Of a stretch of DNA of 64,000 nucleotides, positions 39,101 to 51,363 are shown one piece after another. The notes below the pieces were generated by a model that did not search any database, was not told the origin of the DNA, and was given only the letters and a program-made list of their open reading frames with translations. Both the position numbers and the translations under genes were made by a program. This stretch comes from Tubiluchus corallicola. Its lineage: Eukaryota > Priapulida > Priapulimorpha > Priapulimorphida > Tubiluchidae. Each line of letters opens with the position of its first letter. The stretch's first letter is position 1. The stretch lies in NCBI GenBank assembly GCA_030141605.1, contig JAQGDQ010000056.1, positions 434,001 to 498,000 on the forward strand. Reading direction: 5' to 3'.

Positions 39101-42100
39101 GGAACAAAGTGGATTTACAAACAGATGTTTTGCAACTAGAAATTTCCCAGTTAAAATATGAAAGGCAGCAGCAAAACGTTTATTGTAATCAAACTATCAG
39201 CCTTTACAAATGAACGATGAGAGGCTCCAGAATACATTCGATTAAACTTATGATAAAAAAGCTTACTGTCATAACAGACTTTCTAGCAGGGTGAGTAGTA
39301 CTGAAAAAAAATGATGCAAAAAAAACTTCAAGTTTTACCTGGTAAATAACACCACAATTAGTAAAAAGTTCAGGTCGGTCCATAAAACTAATAGCTTTCA
39401 ACATGTCCTGTAAAGCTGCATACTTGTTACCCATCTGCAGACAGACAACTGCACGAGCTTCAAGCGCTGGGACATAATCTATAAAAATTGCAATAATATA
39501 ACAATCACATAATTAAAAGATAATCTGAGAAATGCAAATGTGATAAACATAAAATATCTTCTTCCATCCAGACTTGCACAGTTTGTTTCTTTATTTTTGA
39601 GTTTTCCTTTCAATTTCAGTAACTGTCGTGAGACCACCACTAAAAGGCACAACTTACTACCTTTCTCAACACAAGGGCTGTATCACAGTATGCGTGCGAG
39701 GAATAACACGTTAGATTATTATTACAAACTTTATGTCAAGGTTATTATTATTATTATTATTAGTGATGTACTGTTTTTCAAGTTTGGTATCGTGCCATCA
39801 TTAGTAATACATTACCAATGCTGCTTTTCCTCGTAAATAAAGGTTTCCTTTTCAAGTAATTTAAGCCATCACTGTTCAGTATTTAATGAACGAGTATTTT
39901 GCTGAGGTAATTGACCGAAAATTTTGCTCAATCGTTCCGCATAACCACAGAAGCATCGCTGACAAATTTATTCATTGCATCTAGGATATGATGTGTTCAG
40001 CAGTGTATCAATATCAATGATAATGAATCATTCTCCTGCTCATTGTACTGAAATTCAAACCAGTCGTTGATGATTCAGTTATAAATGAAACTTAAGGAGC
40101 TTGATTTAGACTATAGTTTGACTAATTACTAAAAATATAAAGTTTAAATTTTCTGAATTATGACAATAATATTAAAAATTTTAAGTAGTCTGTACGGATA
40201 TGGCCCAAGGCTGAGTAGAAACATCGGCAGCAGTGCTCCAAAAATCGATAAGTGCTCCATAGCAAGAAGCAAACATTTAGAAAGAATAGTGGAACTTTTT
40301 AACTAAATAGAAGTTCTTGCAAATCGGGTATATAAAGTGATGCCCTGAAATGAAATGTGATAAAACGACATAGGTCACATAAGGAAAATAGTATACATAG
40401 TATTTGCAGGTACAGGTCATACTTGGTTTTAAGTGGATGGCAATTGTCAGGTGATTCCATGCTTTTTGGAATTTTCCGCGAGTTTGCAGGTTATATGCGA
40501 GAGCCACCCTGGCAGGAAGGAAGGTGGGATTTAATCTGAGAACTCGTTGATAGTCATACCTGCATAAAATCAAACAGCAGTAAAAATGACTTAATATTCC
40601 AAATTGCACCAACTGATTTGTACACTAAGTAATACACTAATTACGTTAAACTTGCATTGCTTTCTCTGAATGCAGTTGTAACGTAAGTTAATTTCTAATT
40701 ATAAATACACCTTGAATTACGGGTATTAATGTACAAAATTTTAATATAGCAATTTTGTAAAATTTTGGTTCAAGAAATTTTAATATCTTATTTGCGTATA
40801 CTGAATTTTTATTAGTCAAATTATATCAGTTTCAATTGCTTTTCTTTTTTGTTATTGTTGTTTGAATAAATAAGTAAAGAAGATATTGCTAGAAAAAATT
40901 TGATGTATATATATATATTTTTTTTAGAACATTTTAATTAGGTAGATTTGTGATGTCTTTGTATAAGTACTGAATGAGCTACAGAAGTGCTGGCTACATT
41001 ACATCATAATTTTCAAATACAGAAAATATGTAGATGAATTGTTTTGGCAGAATGTATATGTAACAATTATTATAATTTTTTTGTGCTTTAAGTAGACAGG
41101 TTCTGCTGAGATTTCAAAATTTATGTTTATATAATAAAAAATACACGAAAGACTGAAAGACTTTAGACCGTTCTGCTAATGTTACAATGATTTCACCAAA
41201 TTTGTAGTTACCAGGAAGATATATAATATTCAAAATAGTTTCAAATGGCAGTTTTATTTAACGAGGACAAATGTACATAGTCCATTCATACGGCATTTAC
41301 ATACAACTCAATGTTAGACTCATTTGTTACTAATCAAGCAAGATTGATATGGTAATGGAGAGATTACAGGCAGCCTAGCTTGGAAGTGGTCTTTCATATA
41401 ATAATTAAGTACTTATATGAGTGAGAGCAGGGTAATGTTTTACTAGCAAGAAAATCTTTGCTAGTGACAGATAAAGACAAATTAAATAGTTACTAGGAAA
41501 AATACTTTGCCAGTAGAACAATAACTTAATTTTTGAAGTGATCCAACTCTGATATGGGTATTAAGAAGCAATTCAGTCTTATTCATTGCAAAGATGACAG
41601 CTTCATTATAGAGAATATTCGTAAAAAATAAACACGAAAAGCTTTAATAATCTGCCTACCCAGCGTAAACTGTAGCATCGTCTTGTCTATAATCCATCAA
41701 TGCATTAGCTCTGCAGAGATATGCTTCTAGAAAATGCACGTTCAAATGAGCAGCATGTGAAAACTTAACAACTGCATCTGGAAGCTGATTTAACCTGGAA
41801 AAAATTTATATGATTACTTAACGGGTTCCATTAATGCCTTCCACATAAAGCCAAATGTTGCACCTGTTGTAAGACCTTGCCCCGCGAATAATATTATATT
41901 TTTATCATGGGCCATCATTTTGGAAACAATTCTCAACCGTCAAAACAAAAAATTCGTTCTGTATTTGCAAAGTTTCAAACAACTGGAACACCTGGTGAAT
42001 AGTACACATCCTGCACAGTTATCGAAGAAATAATGGCTTAAAATACTCGACGAGTTTAACTAACCATTTTCAAAAACAGAATAAAATGTATGGCAGAGAG

Positions 42101-45100
42101 TGCATGCACAGTAAACAGGAAGAGTCTGAGTGGGATGACAAAATACAAGCATTTTTCATATGTTATAAAAGTTATTAAAGGCCATAACACATTTAATAAT
42201 TACAGCAAGACTTCGTCTAATGACTCCCTGTTTAGCGACGTTTCATTTTAACCTTTTGACACTTAACGACACAACTTTTATTGTAAAGCCAATTTTCCTT
42301 CCTGCTCCCATATTTTATAAATAAGAACGAAAATAATCTAAATCAAGGTTTCAATATGCCATACTGACTTAGCAGGCAGTCAGACACCGGCATGATTTAC
42401 TGCTGGACCTTTCCCATTTAGAAATAAACGTGCTCTGTGCAATACAAGTTTTATTTTACATGTACATGGCGGGATAATAACTGGTGCCTTTAGCACATCT
42501 GCATTTACGCTTTCAAGAAAAGCGATATTTTACTGCTGAAATAATATCATAATAAATAGTTGCAAAATGTTTCACTTACATGAGATCAGCATTATTGATC
42601 TTGCCTCTGGAACATATGTGCATGTTTTACATTGTTCCTATGGCAGGCGTGGATTCACCAAACCTTTCCCGTTTTGCTACAATACGTTGGCGTCACTAAG
42701 TGAGAAGTAATACTTATGAAATTGTAAAGCAGGCTTACCTATGATGGCAAATGCCTGCAGTATGGAGTATCACAGTGTCATCTGGTTCAAGTCTTAAAGC
42801 CTCGAGTATATCATGTAATGCAGCATCCTCTTCGTTAATAGCAAGGTAAATCAGACATCGATTGAGGTGGGAATACAGATTCAGTTCTTCTGATGTATTC
42901 AACATTAACACCAATGAGTAATCATTTAGAGCCTAAAATCATGCAGTTATAGTTGAATATAGTGGAAAGAAGTGAATAGTTATAATTGCATAACCGAGTG
43001 AAGTCAGTAATGTGTTTTTTAAAAGCCAAAATTCTATATTGAAGATGTCAAAGAAATAGCTAAGATTGAATTTACAGAACAAATTAATGATATTTTTAGT
43101 TATGGTTTGGTAAGCATGACCTGGAGTACTGCACTTGATCACTTAGCCTCAGGAGGTGACATAGGTGACACTGGTATGAGTTTGGCCAGTTTCCAGGATA
43201 TCTTAAAAAAGTATCTGCTACTATGCCATTATGCTACTTTCAAAATAACGGGCCCTGCAAATTGAAACTTACTCTGTTAATTCATCAAATTCCTCTTGCA
43301 GCTTTTCATAGAGTTGAGAATACAAAAGCCCCTTATTTAGGGTAGGAAATGGCTTTTTGGGGCAAATAATTATCATCAAACTCAAATAAATTGATGGGCA
43401 TGCAACTCAACAAGGGAAATTAAGAGTATTATTATACCTCCTCATACATGGTTAGTTTTTGCCAACAGATTGCTCGATTAAAATGGGCAAGTGCACACTG
43501 CCTGTCTAATTGCACAGCTACTGTGAGGTCTCTTTCTGCCATATCATATACACCAATCCTATACTTCATAGCTCCTCTGAAATCAGAAGACAGCAGTGCA
43601 ATGAATAAAAATACTAATGACACAAAAATGCCCCCAGTCACGAGTTTAACTGCTCCTTTTTTAACTTGCTTCCTTTTAACTATTTTAATTTTCTGCCAAA
43701 ATATAACTGAAAGTGATTTACTGATCTAAAGGAAAACATGCGATGAATAAGCTGTAACTGGAAAAACTGTAAATTGATTAGTGTTTCGTTTTTCACTGTA
43801 AAATAAAAGCACGAATACAGATTAAAATACCATGACAATTATTACAACATGAGAATGAGGTGACAAAAGTTACAAAATGTTAATACAAATGGGTTAATAC
43901 AATTCCTGAAAATAAAGCTGACTTTTAGTTTAATCAATACGTTATTATTTTGACACTACTAAATCGTCATTTTAACTTAACATAACTAATGTGCACACAG
44001 ATGGGAAAATACCCATATGCACCAGCTCACATGATGACTGGTTTCCAAAGATTGTCTTCCAGGAACAGCTTTTACATGCATAAACTAGTAAAACGAGTTT
44101 AGACCAATCCACGGATCACTTAACATTATCTAGTTACTGTGAAAAGAAAGTTTACTGTCTGTGAAGACGATTTCATTTTGTAAAGTCTTTAAACAGATAA
44201 TTGTAAATGGTATTAGCTCCATTCTACTGTATGATGAGAAAATAAAAGTTGCTTTTAATTCAGTAATGCAGTTTCGGACACATGTTTGATTATTTTACTC
44301 ACTACTAATTCTAATTATTCATACATAATGTTTACTTGCAAGCCAAATTGTCCAATCAAGTTACTGTCAATCTAAGGCTATCTCAAATTTAATTTTTTGT
44401 ACATCCAGTTAAGTAATATTGGCAGCAATCTCACCAAATTTATGTAACATGCAATCAAAACCTTAATCTGAATACGATCTGAATATCTGAATAATGTTTA
44501 AAATCATGTGCAGCAATTACATTCAAAATAAATTATGAAAGTGAAATCCAAAACTCTTATTCAGAATGATCATTGTCGTCGCCATCGTCGTTGTCATCGT
44601 CATCATCAGTACCACTATCATCACCATCATAATCATGATGATGATGATCATCATCACATCAAACAAAGGTTATGTATTGAATTCCTTGGCCTCTGAATCA
44701 CAAAAAAGCATTGCTAGTTTTTCGACCAAATTCATGAATTAATCTAAACAATATTCATATAATATAATAATAATAATCTTTGGTTTGAAGTATAACTTAT
44801 TATAGGTACACAGTTAGGAATACAGGTTTTGAATTTATGGTAATTCAGAGACCAAAATCAACAAGAAAATTACATCGAAACATTGCAACTTATGACTGTT
44901 AGACTTTACGACCCGACCACAGTTTGGTTAATTAATTACACAGAACTAATTATAACTAATATTTCCACCTATTTTTTAAGCAGATTAATTTTAAATCACT
45001 ATAACTTTTGATAAATTCATCTGTAGGTGCCTCCATGATTACTCCGAACGCACACAACCTCTTATATGTAGAGTCGTATTGCTATAATATACGGGCTCAA

Positions 45101-48100
45101 CTTGCGCCCAATTCGTCTTACAACCAATCAGTCGGAAGCAATTGTTGTTGTATGTCGGTGAGTATCAGTATAAGAGATTTTTTGTAAATGTGGCTCAATT
45201 AACTTAGTTATTGAATGCTAACGCAACTTAAAGGTGTTGTTATGGTATTAAATATGTCATAACTCAGTAGTGAGTGGTAACTTCACGATTTTATTGGGTG
45301 CAAGTACTTTGCGTGAGTGGTTGAGACTTAAACTTGGAAGCACCAATTACGTCAATAAAACTAAACGTGTACCTATAGATATAGCTTCTGATGCTGTCCG
45401 GATAGATTCTCAGTGCTTCATTGCAGTTTAGAATTGCCTTACAATCCAAATCTTGAAGACTATAAAATGCGGCTCTTGTCAGAAATGCCTATAGCATAAC
45501 ATTAAACAATTAAAGTTTCACTTCTGAAGCCTTACAGTTCTATTATCAACAGACAGGTCTCTACATTCCCTCGTTTTCAAGCTCTGCAGTTTTTTATAAG
45601 TGTGATTGTAATATGGAGGTGCTTACAGCCACTGTCAGTCAGAGATACAAGTGTCAGAGAAACTCTGCTAATCATACTAATAACTTTCAGAAATCATGTT
45701 ACTAGTGATCTGCAGCTTTTAGTTACAAAGTCATGTAATGCAAATCAACTACTTAATAGTCAAATTGGGTGAAATCCACAGTGATACATTAATACACTTT
45801 AATTCCGCATCTTATAAACAAAATACTGAACAAAATGTTAATACAAACAAAAGGCTAACTGAGAATGTTGCCACAGAGACAGCCAAAAATGTGAAAGTGC
45901 ACTTTTTATAAAATGCACACGTTTGGTTCAATTCAAAATTTTTTTTGCCCTAAATTAATGAAAGAAAAATAAAGGTTAGTGAAATTTTTAGCAGTTCACA
46001 GACAAAATGACACTAAACAAGTTAATATTTCGTCTGTCCTCCTGACATAGTCGTAACTGGCATAAATTTCTTCACGTAAATCTTAAATTATCCAAATTTT
46101 GCAATTTTACGTAAATCTTATATTATTCACATTTTGCATTTTTTGCAAAATGCTCAAAAGGCAGCTCTGTTGATAGAATAAGCAAAATGGGTGGCCAGGA
46201 TAATACGAGGCAAACAGACTAATAATTTGTCATTGTCAATATTAACATGTTACTTTCATATTTATCTGTATATTGGCACTGATATCACATTTCACTAGTG
46301 ATTTAGCAATTCATGTGAAGTATTGCAATAGCTATGAGGTGAATTTGATAAACATATAAATTTAGTTTAAATTAGAATAAATTGCATAGAAAATTCATGT
46401 TAAGTTATCCCTCAAAGGTTTCCACTGCTAAAATACCTAATAAACGTTTCAAAATCCTTGAAAATAATTTATCATAAATCTGGTTTTGGTTAGGTCAATT
46501 AATAGTCTGTGGCTAAATCCAGCATGTAAGCCAACAAAAATATAAAAACATGGCAGAGAGTGTGTACTGAATGGACCAGAAAAGGGTATTTACATTTGCA
46601 AGACCAATTTTATTGCAAAATTGGAAAAGCTCTTGCTACTAGGCTCCAGAAGTCTAAAATACATTGTTTTCAAAGGCTTTTCAAATAGTAGTTGGTTGTT
46701 TTGACAGTACAAGTTTTTGATGAGAAACTGAATCATTGATTTTCTACTGTTGATCATAATAACTTCTAGAAACAACATAGTTTTTAATGTAAATAAACTT
46801 TATAATTTTTTTCACCAACAATTAATTTATCCATGATGTCATTTGGAGCATTTTACAAGTTTTTTATTTTACTTAGGTTGTTCTGGCAAAATATTCTCAT
46901 TTGAGAAGTCTTCAACCTATTAAACCGAACTCACCTGAAATACTTTAGGATTGAGCTGTAGTGCTGTGCTAATGGAAAACATTCCCTTCACTTCTCCCAT
47001 GCGAAGTAACACATGTCCTTTGTGAAAATGAGCCTAAACAAACTGTCATTATGCAATAGTGAACACATAGTTTTGCGTAAAACCCAATAAATCTTATTGT
47101 AATAAAGTTTTTACTTTTACAAATTCTGCATTTCACTGTATTTTCAGGAACTTATTATTGCTGGTTTTTCATGACCTCCACTATTTTAATGTTTTTGATT
47201 GATAGTACGACAGGTTTAAAAATGTACCCTAAGCCTTTATACAACTTATTTATATTTATCAAACAGAATTTTGTGTTAAATCAGGACTAAACAATTTCTC
47301 CCTATCAATTCTATAAAAAAGTATAATAGACCCAAAGAAATGACTACACACTAATTATTTATGTCTAGATGGGCTTAAAAGCTCTATACTTTCACTTGTA
47401 CAGATAAATTATGAAAACCAACCTCTCCTATTAAAGAAGTAGAGCCGGTGTGGATTACTTTGGAAAATTAGACATCGCCAAACACATAAGTAAATGTTGT
47501 CATCCTGTGTAGTGCTTGTGAAAGCAGCATAAAGGAAGTAAGTACTGAAGTATTTTATTGCTCCATTATTGAAAGTTTTTGGTAATTACTCATTTCAGAA
47601 AACCATATTGTGACATTTCAAAACATTAAGCTGGAAATGTGTTATAATTGGTAAACAAGGGGTTTATTAATTATTGTACAGGATGGAGAGGTTTCACAAA
47701 GAACAACAAATGTATTGCACATACATAGTATATAAAAATAAGCGCCAAACTAAGGAAAGTTTAGCTCAAATTTTTTCCTGGAAATTCGTCTCAAAGGATT
47801 CAGGCAAGGTTACAAATATGAATTTTTAAAACATGTCAACGGAAAGACATAAACCAACTTCAAGATAATACATCATGCATGCGATCTTTGCTAGGAAATT
47901 TAAAGCAATATCTAGTTGTTAACAATATAAGCATACTAAATAACAACTGTACACACCATTGCCATATTGTTGTCTAATTTGAGCACTTGATTGAACTGGT
48001 AGAGAGCTTTCTTGTAATCGCACATGTCCTGGTAGGCGAGACCAAGTGTGTAAAGAGCATCAATGCGTTCACATCTTTTTAACTTCAACTGCTGAGGTTG

Positions 48101-49642
48101 AAATTCCATAAATCCAGTGAGCTCTTCTTTTGTCTGAATAGGGCCAAGAAACAAGAATTGACCAGTAGAACTTGGGAAAACAAAGAAAATGAAAAGACAG
48201 AACAAAAAAGCATTTGCTAAGGTGGACGGAGCTTTGCAAAAACAGCAGTTCTAAGATCTAATGGTACAGACTGTCTCCACTTCGTCCAAAACTGATGTAG
48301 AGATTCAGACAAAAATGCTTAAAAATGGAAATAAAAATATTTTGCCTATGTACATCATGCCCACGCATGCATTCCATGCATTCAACAAATGTGCAGGAAT
48401 AAGTTAATAATAATACCTCAATAATGCATAAGCATGCCACAACATGTTCTACTGCATGGCATAATAACGTTTCTTAATAGAAAAGTTTTATTCTAATCCA
48501 AGTCATATAAATAAAAATGCATTTTGGCGCACACAGATAAACGTCAGTGTGAATACATGCAAGTAGATCCATACATATATAAATACAGTAGACATGGACA
48601 CAATACAATAGTCTTAAGGGTTATTAATATATGAACAATTTATATTACCTTGTTTTTCAGTGATTGTTGTAAGCTAGTTACTGCATGTTCATTTAGTCCC
48701 GCTTTCCATTGTATTTTACCTAGAAGCAACCAGTATCTTGCTAAGTGGGACTCCTTCAAAGCTGTTTCTATGATCTCTATTGCCTACAATACATATGTTA
48801 TTCAAATAAACCTGTTTAACTTTTTTTGAAAATTTCTCATGATTAATAATTAATCCTGTTTCGCAAATGACTAAAAATTTGTTTAGTATCCTTCCCGTGC
48901 CAGTACTAAGGTGAAGGGCACCAAATGATTTTCTGTGCTCACTAACTAAACTTCCATTGCTGAAATACTGGTTCATAACAGAACTTAGTAAAAATAATAT
49001 GGGTCTCATAATCAGGCAGGTGAATGTTTCAGATGTAAATTGATAATAAAGTCATCTCAGATCATTTAAAAGATTATTACAATCATTTATGGAAGTTATT
49101 TAATAAAATTCTGAGAATCTAAATATCTTTATAGCTTGGTATTCAACAACTGTTAACTTTGTGGAACTCGTCTAGAGCTACATCACTAGTCTACATGTAC
49201 CGTCATTTGTTATCATTAAACGCATTAATCTCGAACCTTCTCATATTTTTCAGCAAAACACAAGACTTCGGCTTGTAAAACTGGTAGGTGCTTAAGATCA
49301 GTTGCAAATTCTGCCCCTTGAAATAGACACGTCGTAGCCACTTTGGAATCACCAATTTCAAGTGCAATATCTCCCTACAAAAAGCATAAGGAGCTGTAGA
49401 GCTTTTACTATAACTGCATTTACCTAGCTACTAATAACAACGTACACAGTTGCATACACTCATTTTTATTTACCTTAATTACGTAAAAGTCAATCACATT
49501 TGGCCACAGATGTATAATGAAGGACATCTCCTTTAGAGCCTTCTTGTGCAATCTCAGCTTTCTGTAAGCATGCACTCTGCACAAACGAGGACGTACCATG
49601 GTAGGATCTCTTTTTATAGCCATCGAGAAATACTTCACTGAG
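36015..49642 (-). CDS. TTC6: TPR-array protein, TTC6-like, C-terminal ~679 residues (5' exons not found)
   Basis: Fourteen exons read on the minus strand: 49642-49474, 49374-49237, 48783-48649, 48133-47957, 47033-46935, 45488-45373, 43576-43438, 42932-42739, 41794-41660, 40559-40423, 39478-39339, 38544-38422, 37617-37392, 36127-36015. Phases agree at all thirteen internal junctions. They encode about fifteen tandem 34-residue TPR motifs with the usual small/aromatic pattern (for example YTLGLAYQDMCDYKKALYQ, AHYNLGCIFFSRRHY). TPR arrays are superhelical protein-binding scaffolds, so an intracellular scaffolding role is inferred. The name TTC6 rests on remembered resemblance of the repeat series and the C-terminal VRGKLGKY segment; another large TPR protein remains possible. 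The first exon seen starts in phase 2, so more exons must lie upstream. The stop is TAA at 36017-36015, with AATAAA only about 10 bases further on (36005-36000). Confidence 0.85.
37392..37617 (-). CDS. TPR gene exon m
   Basis: Phase 0 in, phase 1 out, acceptor ATTTTAG, donor AGTG/GTAACA. It covers two TPRs, including ASELLPNDDGVLLNQAI and ALYNQGNIYRAREEYELAE. Confidence 0.9.
38422..38544 (-). CDS. TPR gene exon l
   Basis: 41 codons, phase 0/0, acceptor TTACAG, donor CAA/GTAATG. It encodes FMGDVTNAIKSYRRAIKL and AHYNLGCIFFSRRHY, a near-consensus TPR. Confidence 0.88.
39339..39478 (-). CDS. TPR gene exon k
   Basis: Phase 1 in, phase 0 out, acceptor TTTATAG, donor CAG/GTAAAA. It encodes YVPALEARAVVCLQMGNKY and the next helix pair ending in NCGVIYQ. 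Confidence 0.87.
40423..40559 (-). CDS. TPR gene exon j
   Basis: Phase 2 in, phase 1 out, acceptor TATGCAG, donor CCAA/GTATGA. It encodes YDYQRVLRLNP, ALAYNLQTRGKFQKA and AIHLKP. Confidence 0.87.
41660..41794 (-). CDS. TPR gene exon i
   Basis: Phase 2 in, phase 2 out, acceptor TTTCCAG, donor TGG/GTAGGC. It encodes QLPDAVVKFSHAAHLN and EAYLCRANALMDYRQDD. Confidence 0.85.
42739..42932 (-). CDS. TPR gene exon h
   Basis: Phase 0 in, phase 2 out, acceptor ATTTTAG, donor ATAG/GTAAGC. It encodes ALNDYSLVLMLN, NRCLIYLAINEEDAALHD and LEPDDTVILHTAGICHH. Confidence 0.87.
43438..43576 (-). CDS. TPR gene exon g
   Basis: Phase 2 in, phase 0 out, acceptor TTTCAG, donor GAG/GTATAA. It encodes GAMKYRIGVYDMAERDL and AHFNRAICWQKLTMYEE. 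Confidence 0.88.
44571..44660. repeat. (CAT)n tract with inverted half
   Basis: CATCGTCGTTGTCATC units turn into GATGATGATGATC and back to CATCATCAC, giving a palindrome centred on GATC. Lies in an intron of the TPR gene. Confidence 0.9.
45373..45488 (-). CDS. TPR gene exon f
   Basis: Phase 0 in, phase 2 out, acceptor GCTATAG, donor TATAG/GTACAC. It encodes AFLTRAAFYSLQDLDCK and EALRIYPDS. Confidence 0.87.
46935..47033 (-). CDS. TPR gene exon e
   Basis: 33 codons, one TPR minus one residue, phase 0/0, acceptor GTTTAG, donor CAG/GTGAGT. It encodes AHFHKGHVLLRMGEV and ALQLNPK. Confidence 0.87.
47957..48133 (-). CDS. TPR gene exon d
   Basis: 59 codons, phase 0/0, acceptor ATTCAG, donor ATG/GTGTGT. 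After a charged, non-TPR lead-in (TKEELTGFMEF) it encodes one full TPR containing LGLAYQDMCDYKKALYQF. Confidence 0.87.
48649..48783 (-). CDS. TPR gene exon c
   Basis: 45 codons, phase 0/0, acceptor ATTGTAG, donor AAG/GTAATA. It encodes AIEIIETALKES, YWLLLGKIQWKAGLNEHA and LQQSLKNK. Confidence 0.85.
49237..49374 (-). CDS. TPR gene exon b
   Basis: 46 codons, phase 0 at both ends. It starts GDIALEIGDSK and ends FAEKYEK. The donor is AAG/GTTCGA, poor after the GT, but the frame joins exactly to AIEIIETAL of the next exon to complete a TPR helix. Confidence 0.78.
49474..49642 (-). CDS. TPR gene exon a (first recognised): two TPR helix pairs
   Basis: Acceptor TTCCAG, phase 2 in; donor AAG/GTAAAT, phase 0 out. 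It encodes KYFSMAIKRDP, HAYRKLRLHKKAL and HLWPNVIDFYVIK. It begins with helix B of a TPR, so helix A must come from an unseen upstream exon. Confidence 0.82.
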
Positions 49643-50069
49643 CTGGAAGAAAATGAAAAACTGACTTTTATGAACTTAGTTGCTAACATCAGGTAGTGGA
49701 AGTAAAGTTCCAGGTATTTAGCAATGAGTCCTAGTTCTGTTCGAAATGTGCAAAAGGAAGTAAATCCGCTTTCACATTTTTGTGGTAATATCATCCAAGT
49801 CAATTTTCAGTTCCAATAATTTCTCAGAATAGAAGTTGCCTTTACTGCCATAGTATTTCCCATTCAATGGTTATTTTTAAATAAAGAGGTACTTTATTAA
49901 ACCCACAGCAAACCACTGCAAAGCTGCTGAAACAGGTACTTCTGCAATTTATGGGAAACAATTATTTTTTTATATCAAGTTAAAGGAACTTAACTCATCC
50001 TAGCAATGGCAAGAAGCTAGAAATCATCAAGATATGTTAATTTCGGTGGATATACATAATTTACATCTC

Positions 50070-50070
<1 letters not shown>

Positions 50071-50113
<43 letters not shown>
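50071..50113 (+). repeat. (TCTA)n microsatellite
   Basis: About ten uninterrupted TCTA units, directly at the head of the dispersed repeat. Confidence 0.95.
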
Positions 50114-50114
<1 letters not shown>

Positions 50115-50116
50115 GT

Positions 50117-50330
50117 ATATACAACCGATGGGGCTAAAGCTCCAATGACAGCACCTTTCTCGACAATCTATACATCAAACGAAAGGCTTCAATCCACAGA
50201 TTTACGATTGGGGGTTTATTTTTCGAAACAGGTCCAGCGAGAAGAAAAGGGGTGCGGCGAAAAACCTCCAAAATGGCACTTTTTTGCCCATTTTTCGCGA
50301 AAATTGGCAAAATTTATACCTCTTACTTCT
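50117..50330 (+). repeat. Microsatellite-headed dispersed repeat, copy 2
   Basis: Follows a (TCTA)n tract and shares ordered blocks with the copy at 3424-3600 on the other strand. The more GC-rich sequence that continues to about 50760 may belong to the same insertion, but copy 1 does not include it. Confidence 0.75.
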
Positions 50331-51248
50331 AGAGAATGGGAATGTGCTGGGAATGGCAACAATAATGAGTGAACAGCCCATCCAAAGGTGGGTGTAATGA
50401 GGACCACGATTTTCTGCAATGTGCCTTTTCCTAGACCCATCCGCCAAAATTTTGCCGAAAACTGCACAAACAGCCTCTAGAAATAATCGATTTGCAGAAC
50501 AGTTGGGGCACGTTGAGCGAAAATAAACACACTCCCGGAAAGATGATGAAACGGTCTACAAAGTGTTGAAGGTTTCCTTGAGAGAAATGTCCACTAGACG
50601 AAATGGGAAGCATGGGCGTATTTTGAAGTTCTCTTTCAACCCCCAGTGCCGCTTGCCGTTTGGAACATGCGCTGTCTTTGAGTTTGAGAAATTTCACAAT
50701 TGTTCCAGGCATTGTTGTCACCCACCATCCTACAGAGTTATGGACTGTGCAATATAAACGTACATATAAGTTATATCTGTTAGCCTATTACTATCTGAGA
50801 AGCAATACGCAAAACTATGTAGAATGTCCATGCATTATTCATTATTAATAGATGGGTCTAATAGCATTTGTCATAGTATATAACTTTTGTATGAAATGTT
50901 TTGCATGGTTTCACGATGCTGCTGTTGTTGGTGTTGTTATCATCATTGTTCAGAATTTTTCAGTGCCACCTTCTTCACAGTAATTAGCTGTTGGTTATTG
51001 CTGTGTCACTCCAATCATTTTTTTCTGTTTTCCAAATACAAGACAAACTAAACTCTCTTGATTTTTACCTGCCATTTGACATTTACCTTCTATTTACTAG
51101 TGTAGACTTACATTATGATGCCTGAGACTACTTCAACAACGGATAAATCACACACTCAAGGAAACCAAATATGTACAAAACAGGCTTAATATAACAAGGC
51201 AGGTGGTAAATTGATTTTAAGGCCTGTAAAAAACAAGTAAAGAAAAGT

Positions 51249-51363
51249 ATGCGTGGTCAGAAGCAGACTAGCAAAGGAAACATAAAAATGAAAGCTGCAA
51301 TTGTAATTGTAATTGTATGCTTGTGCCTTCTAGCAGTGGCTGCCTATGTGTTTGCAAATAAAG
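51249..51363 (+). CDS. Gene A exon 1: signal peptide
   Basis: Start at 51249 or 51288 (same frame). The sequence after 51288 is a short basic N-terminus and a hydrophobic core typical of a signal peptide. Donor AAAG/GTAAAG, phase 1. Confidence 0.75.

Larger units (their letters stand above)
49643..51248. other. Region between the TPR exons and gene A
   Basis: Contains the (TCTA)n tract and dispersed repeat copy 2. No further TPR exon recognised on the minus strand, though the phase-2 acceptor at 49642 requires one somewhere upstream. Confidence 0.6.

Noticed and set aside
44571-44660. CRISPR-like or other regular array
   Set aside because: Simple trinucleotide repeat with no spacers, in animal DNA.
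50034-50721. Open frames of 80-112 codons on both strands
   Set aside because: They lie in a dispersed repeat and microsatellite; similar frames occur in its other copy at 3.4 kb.
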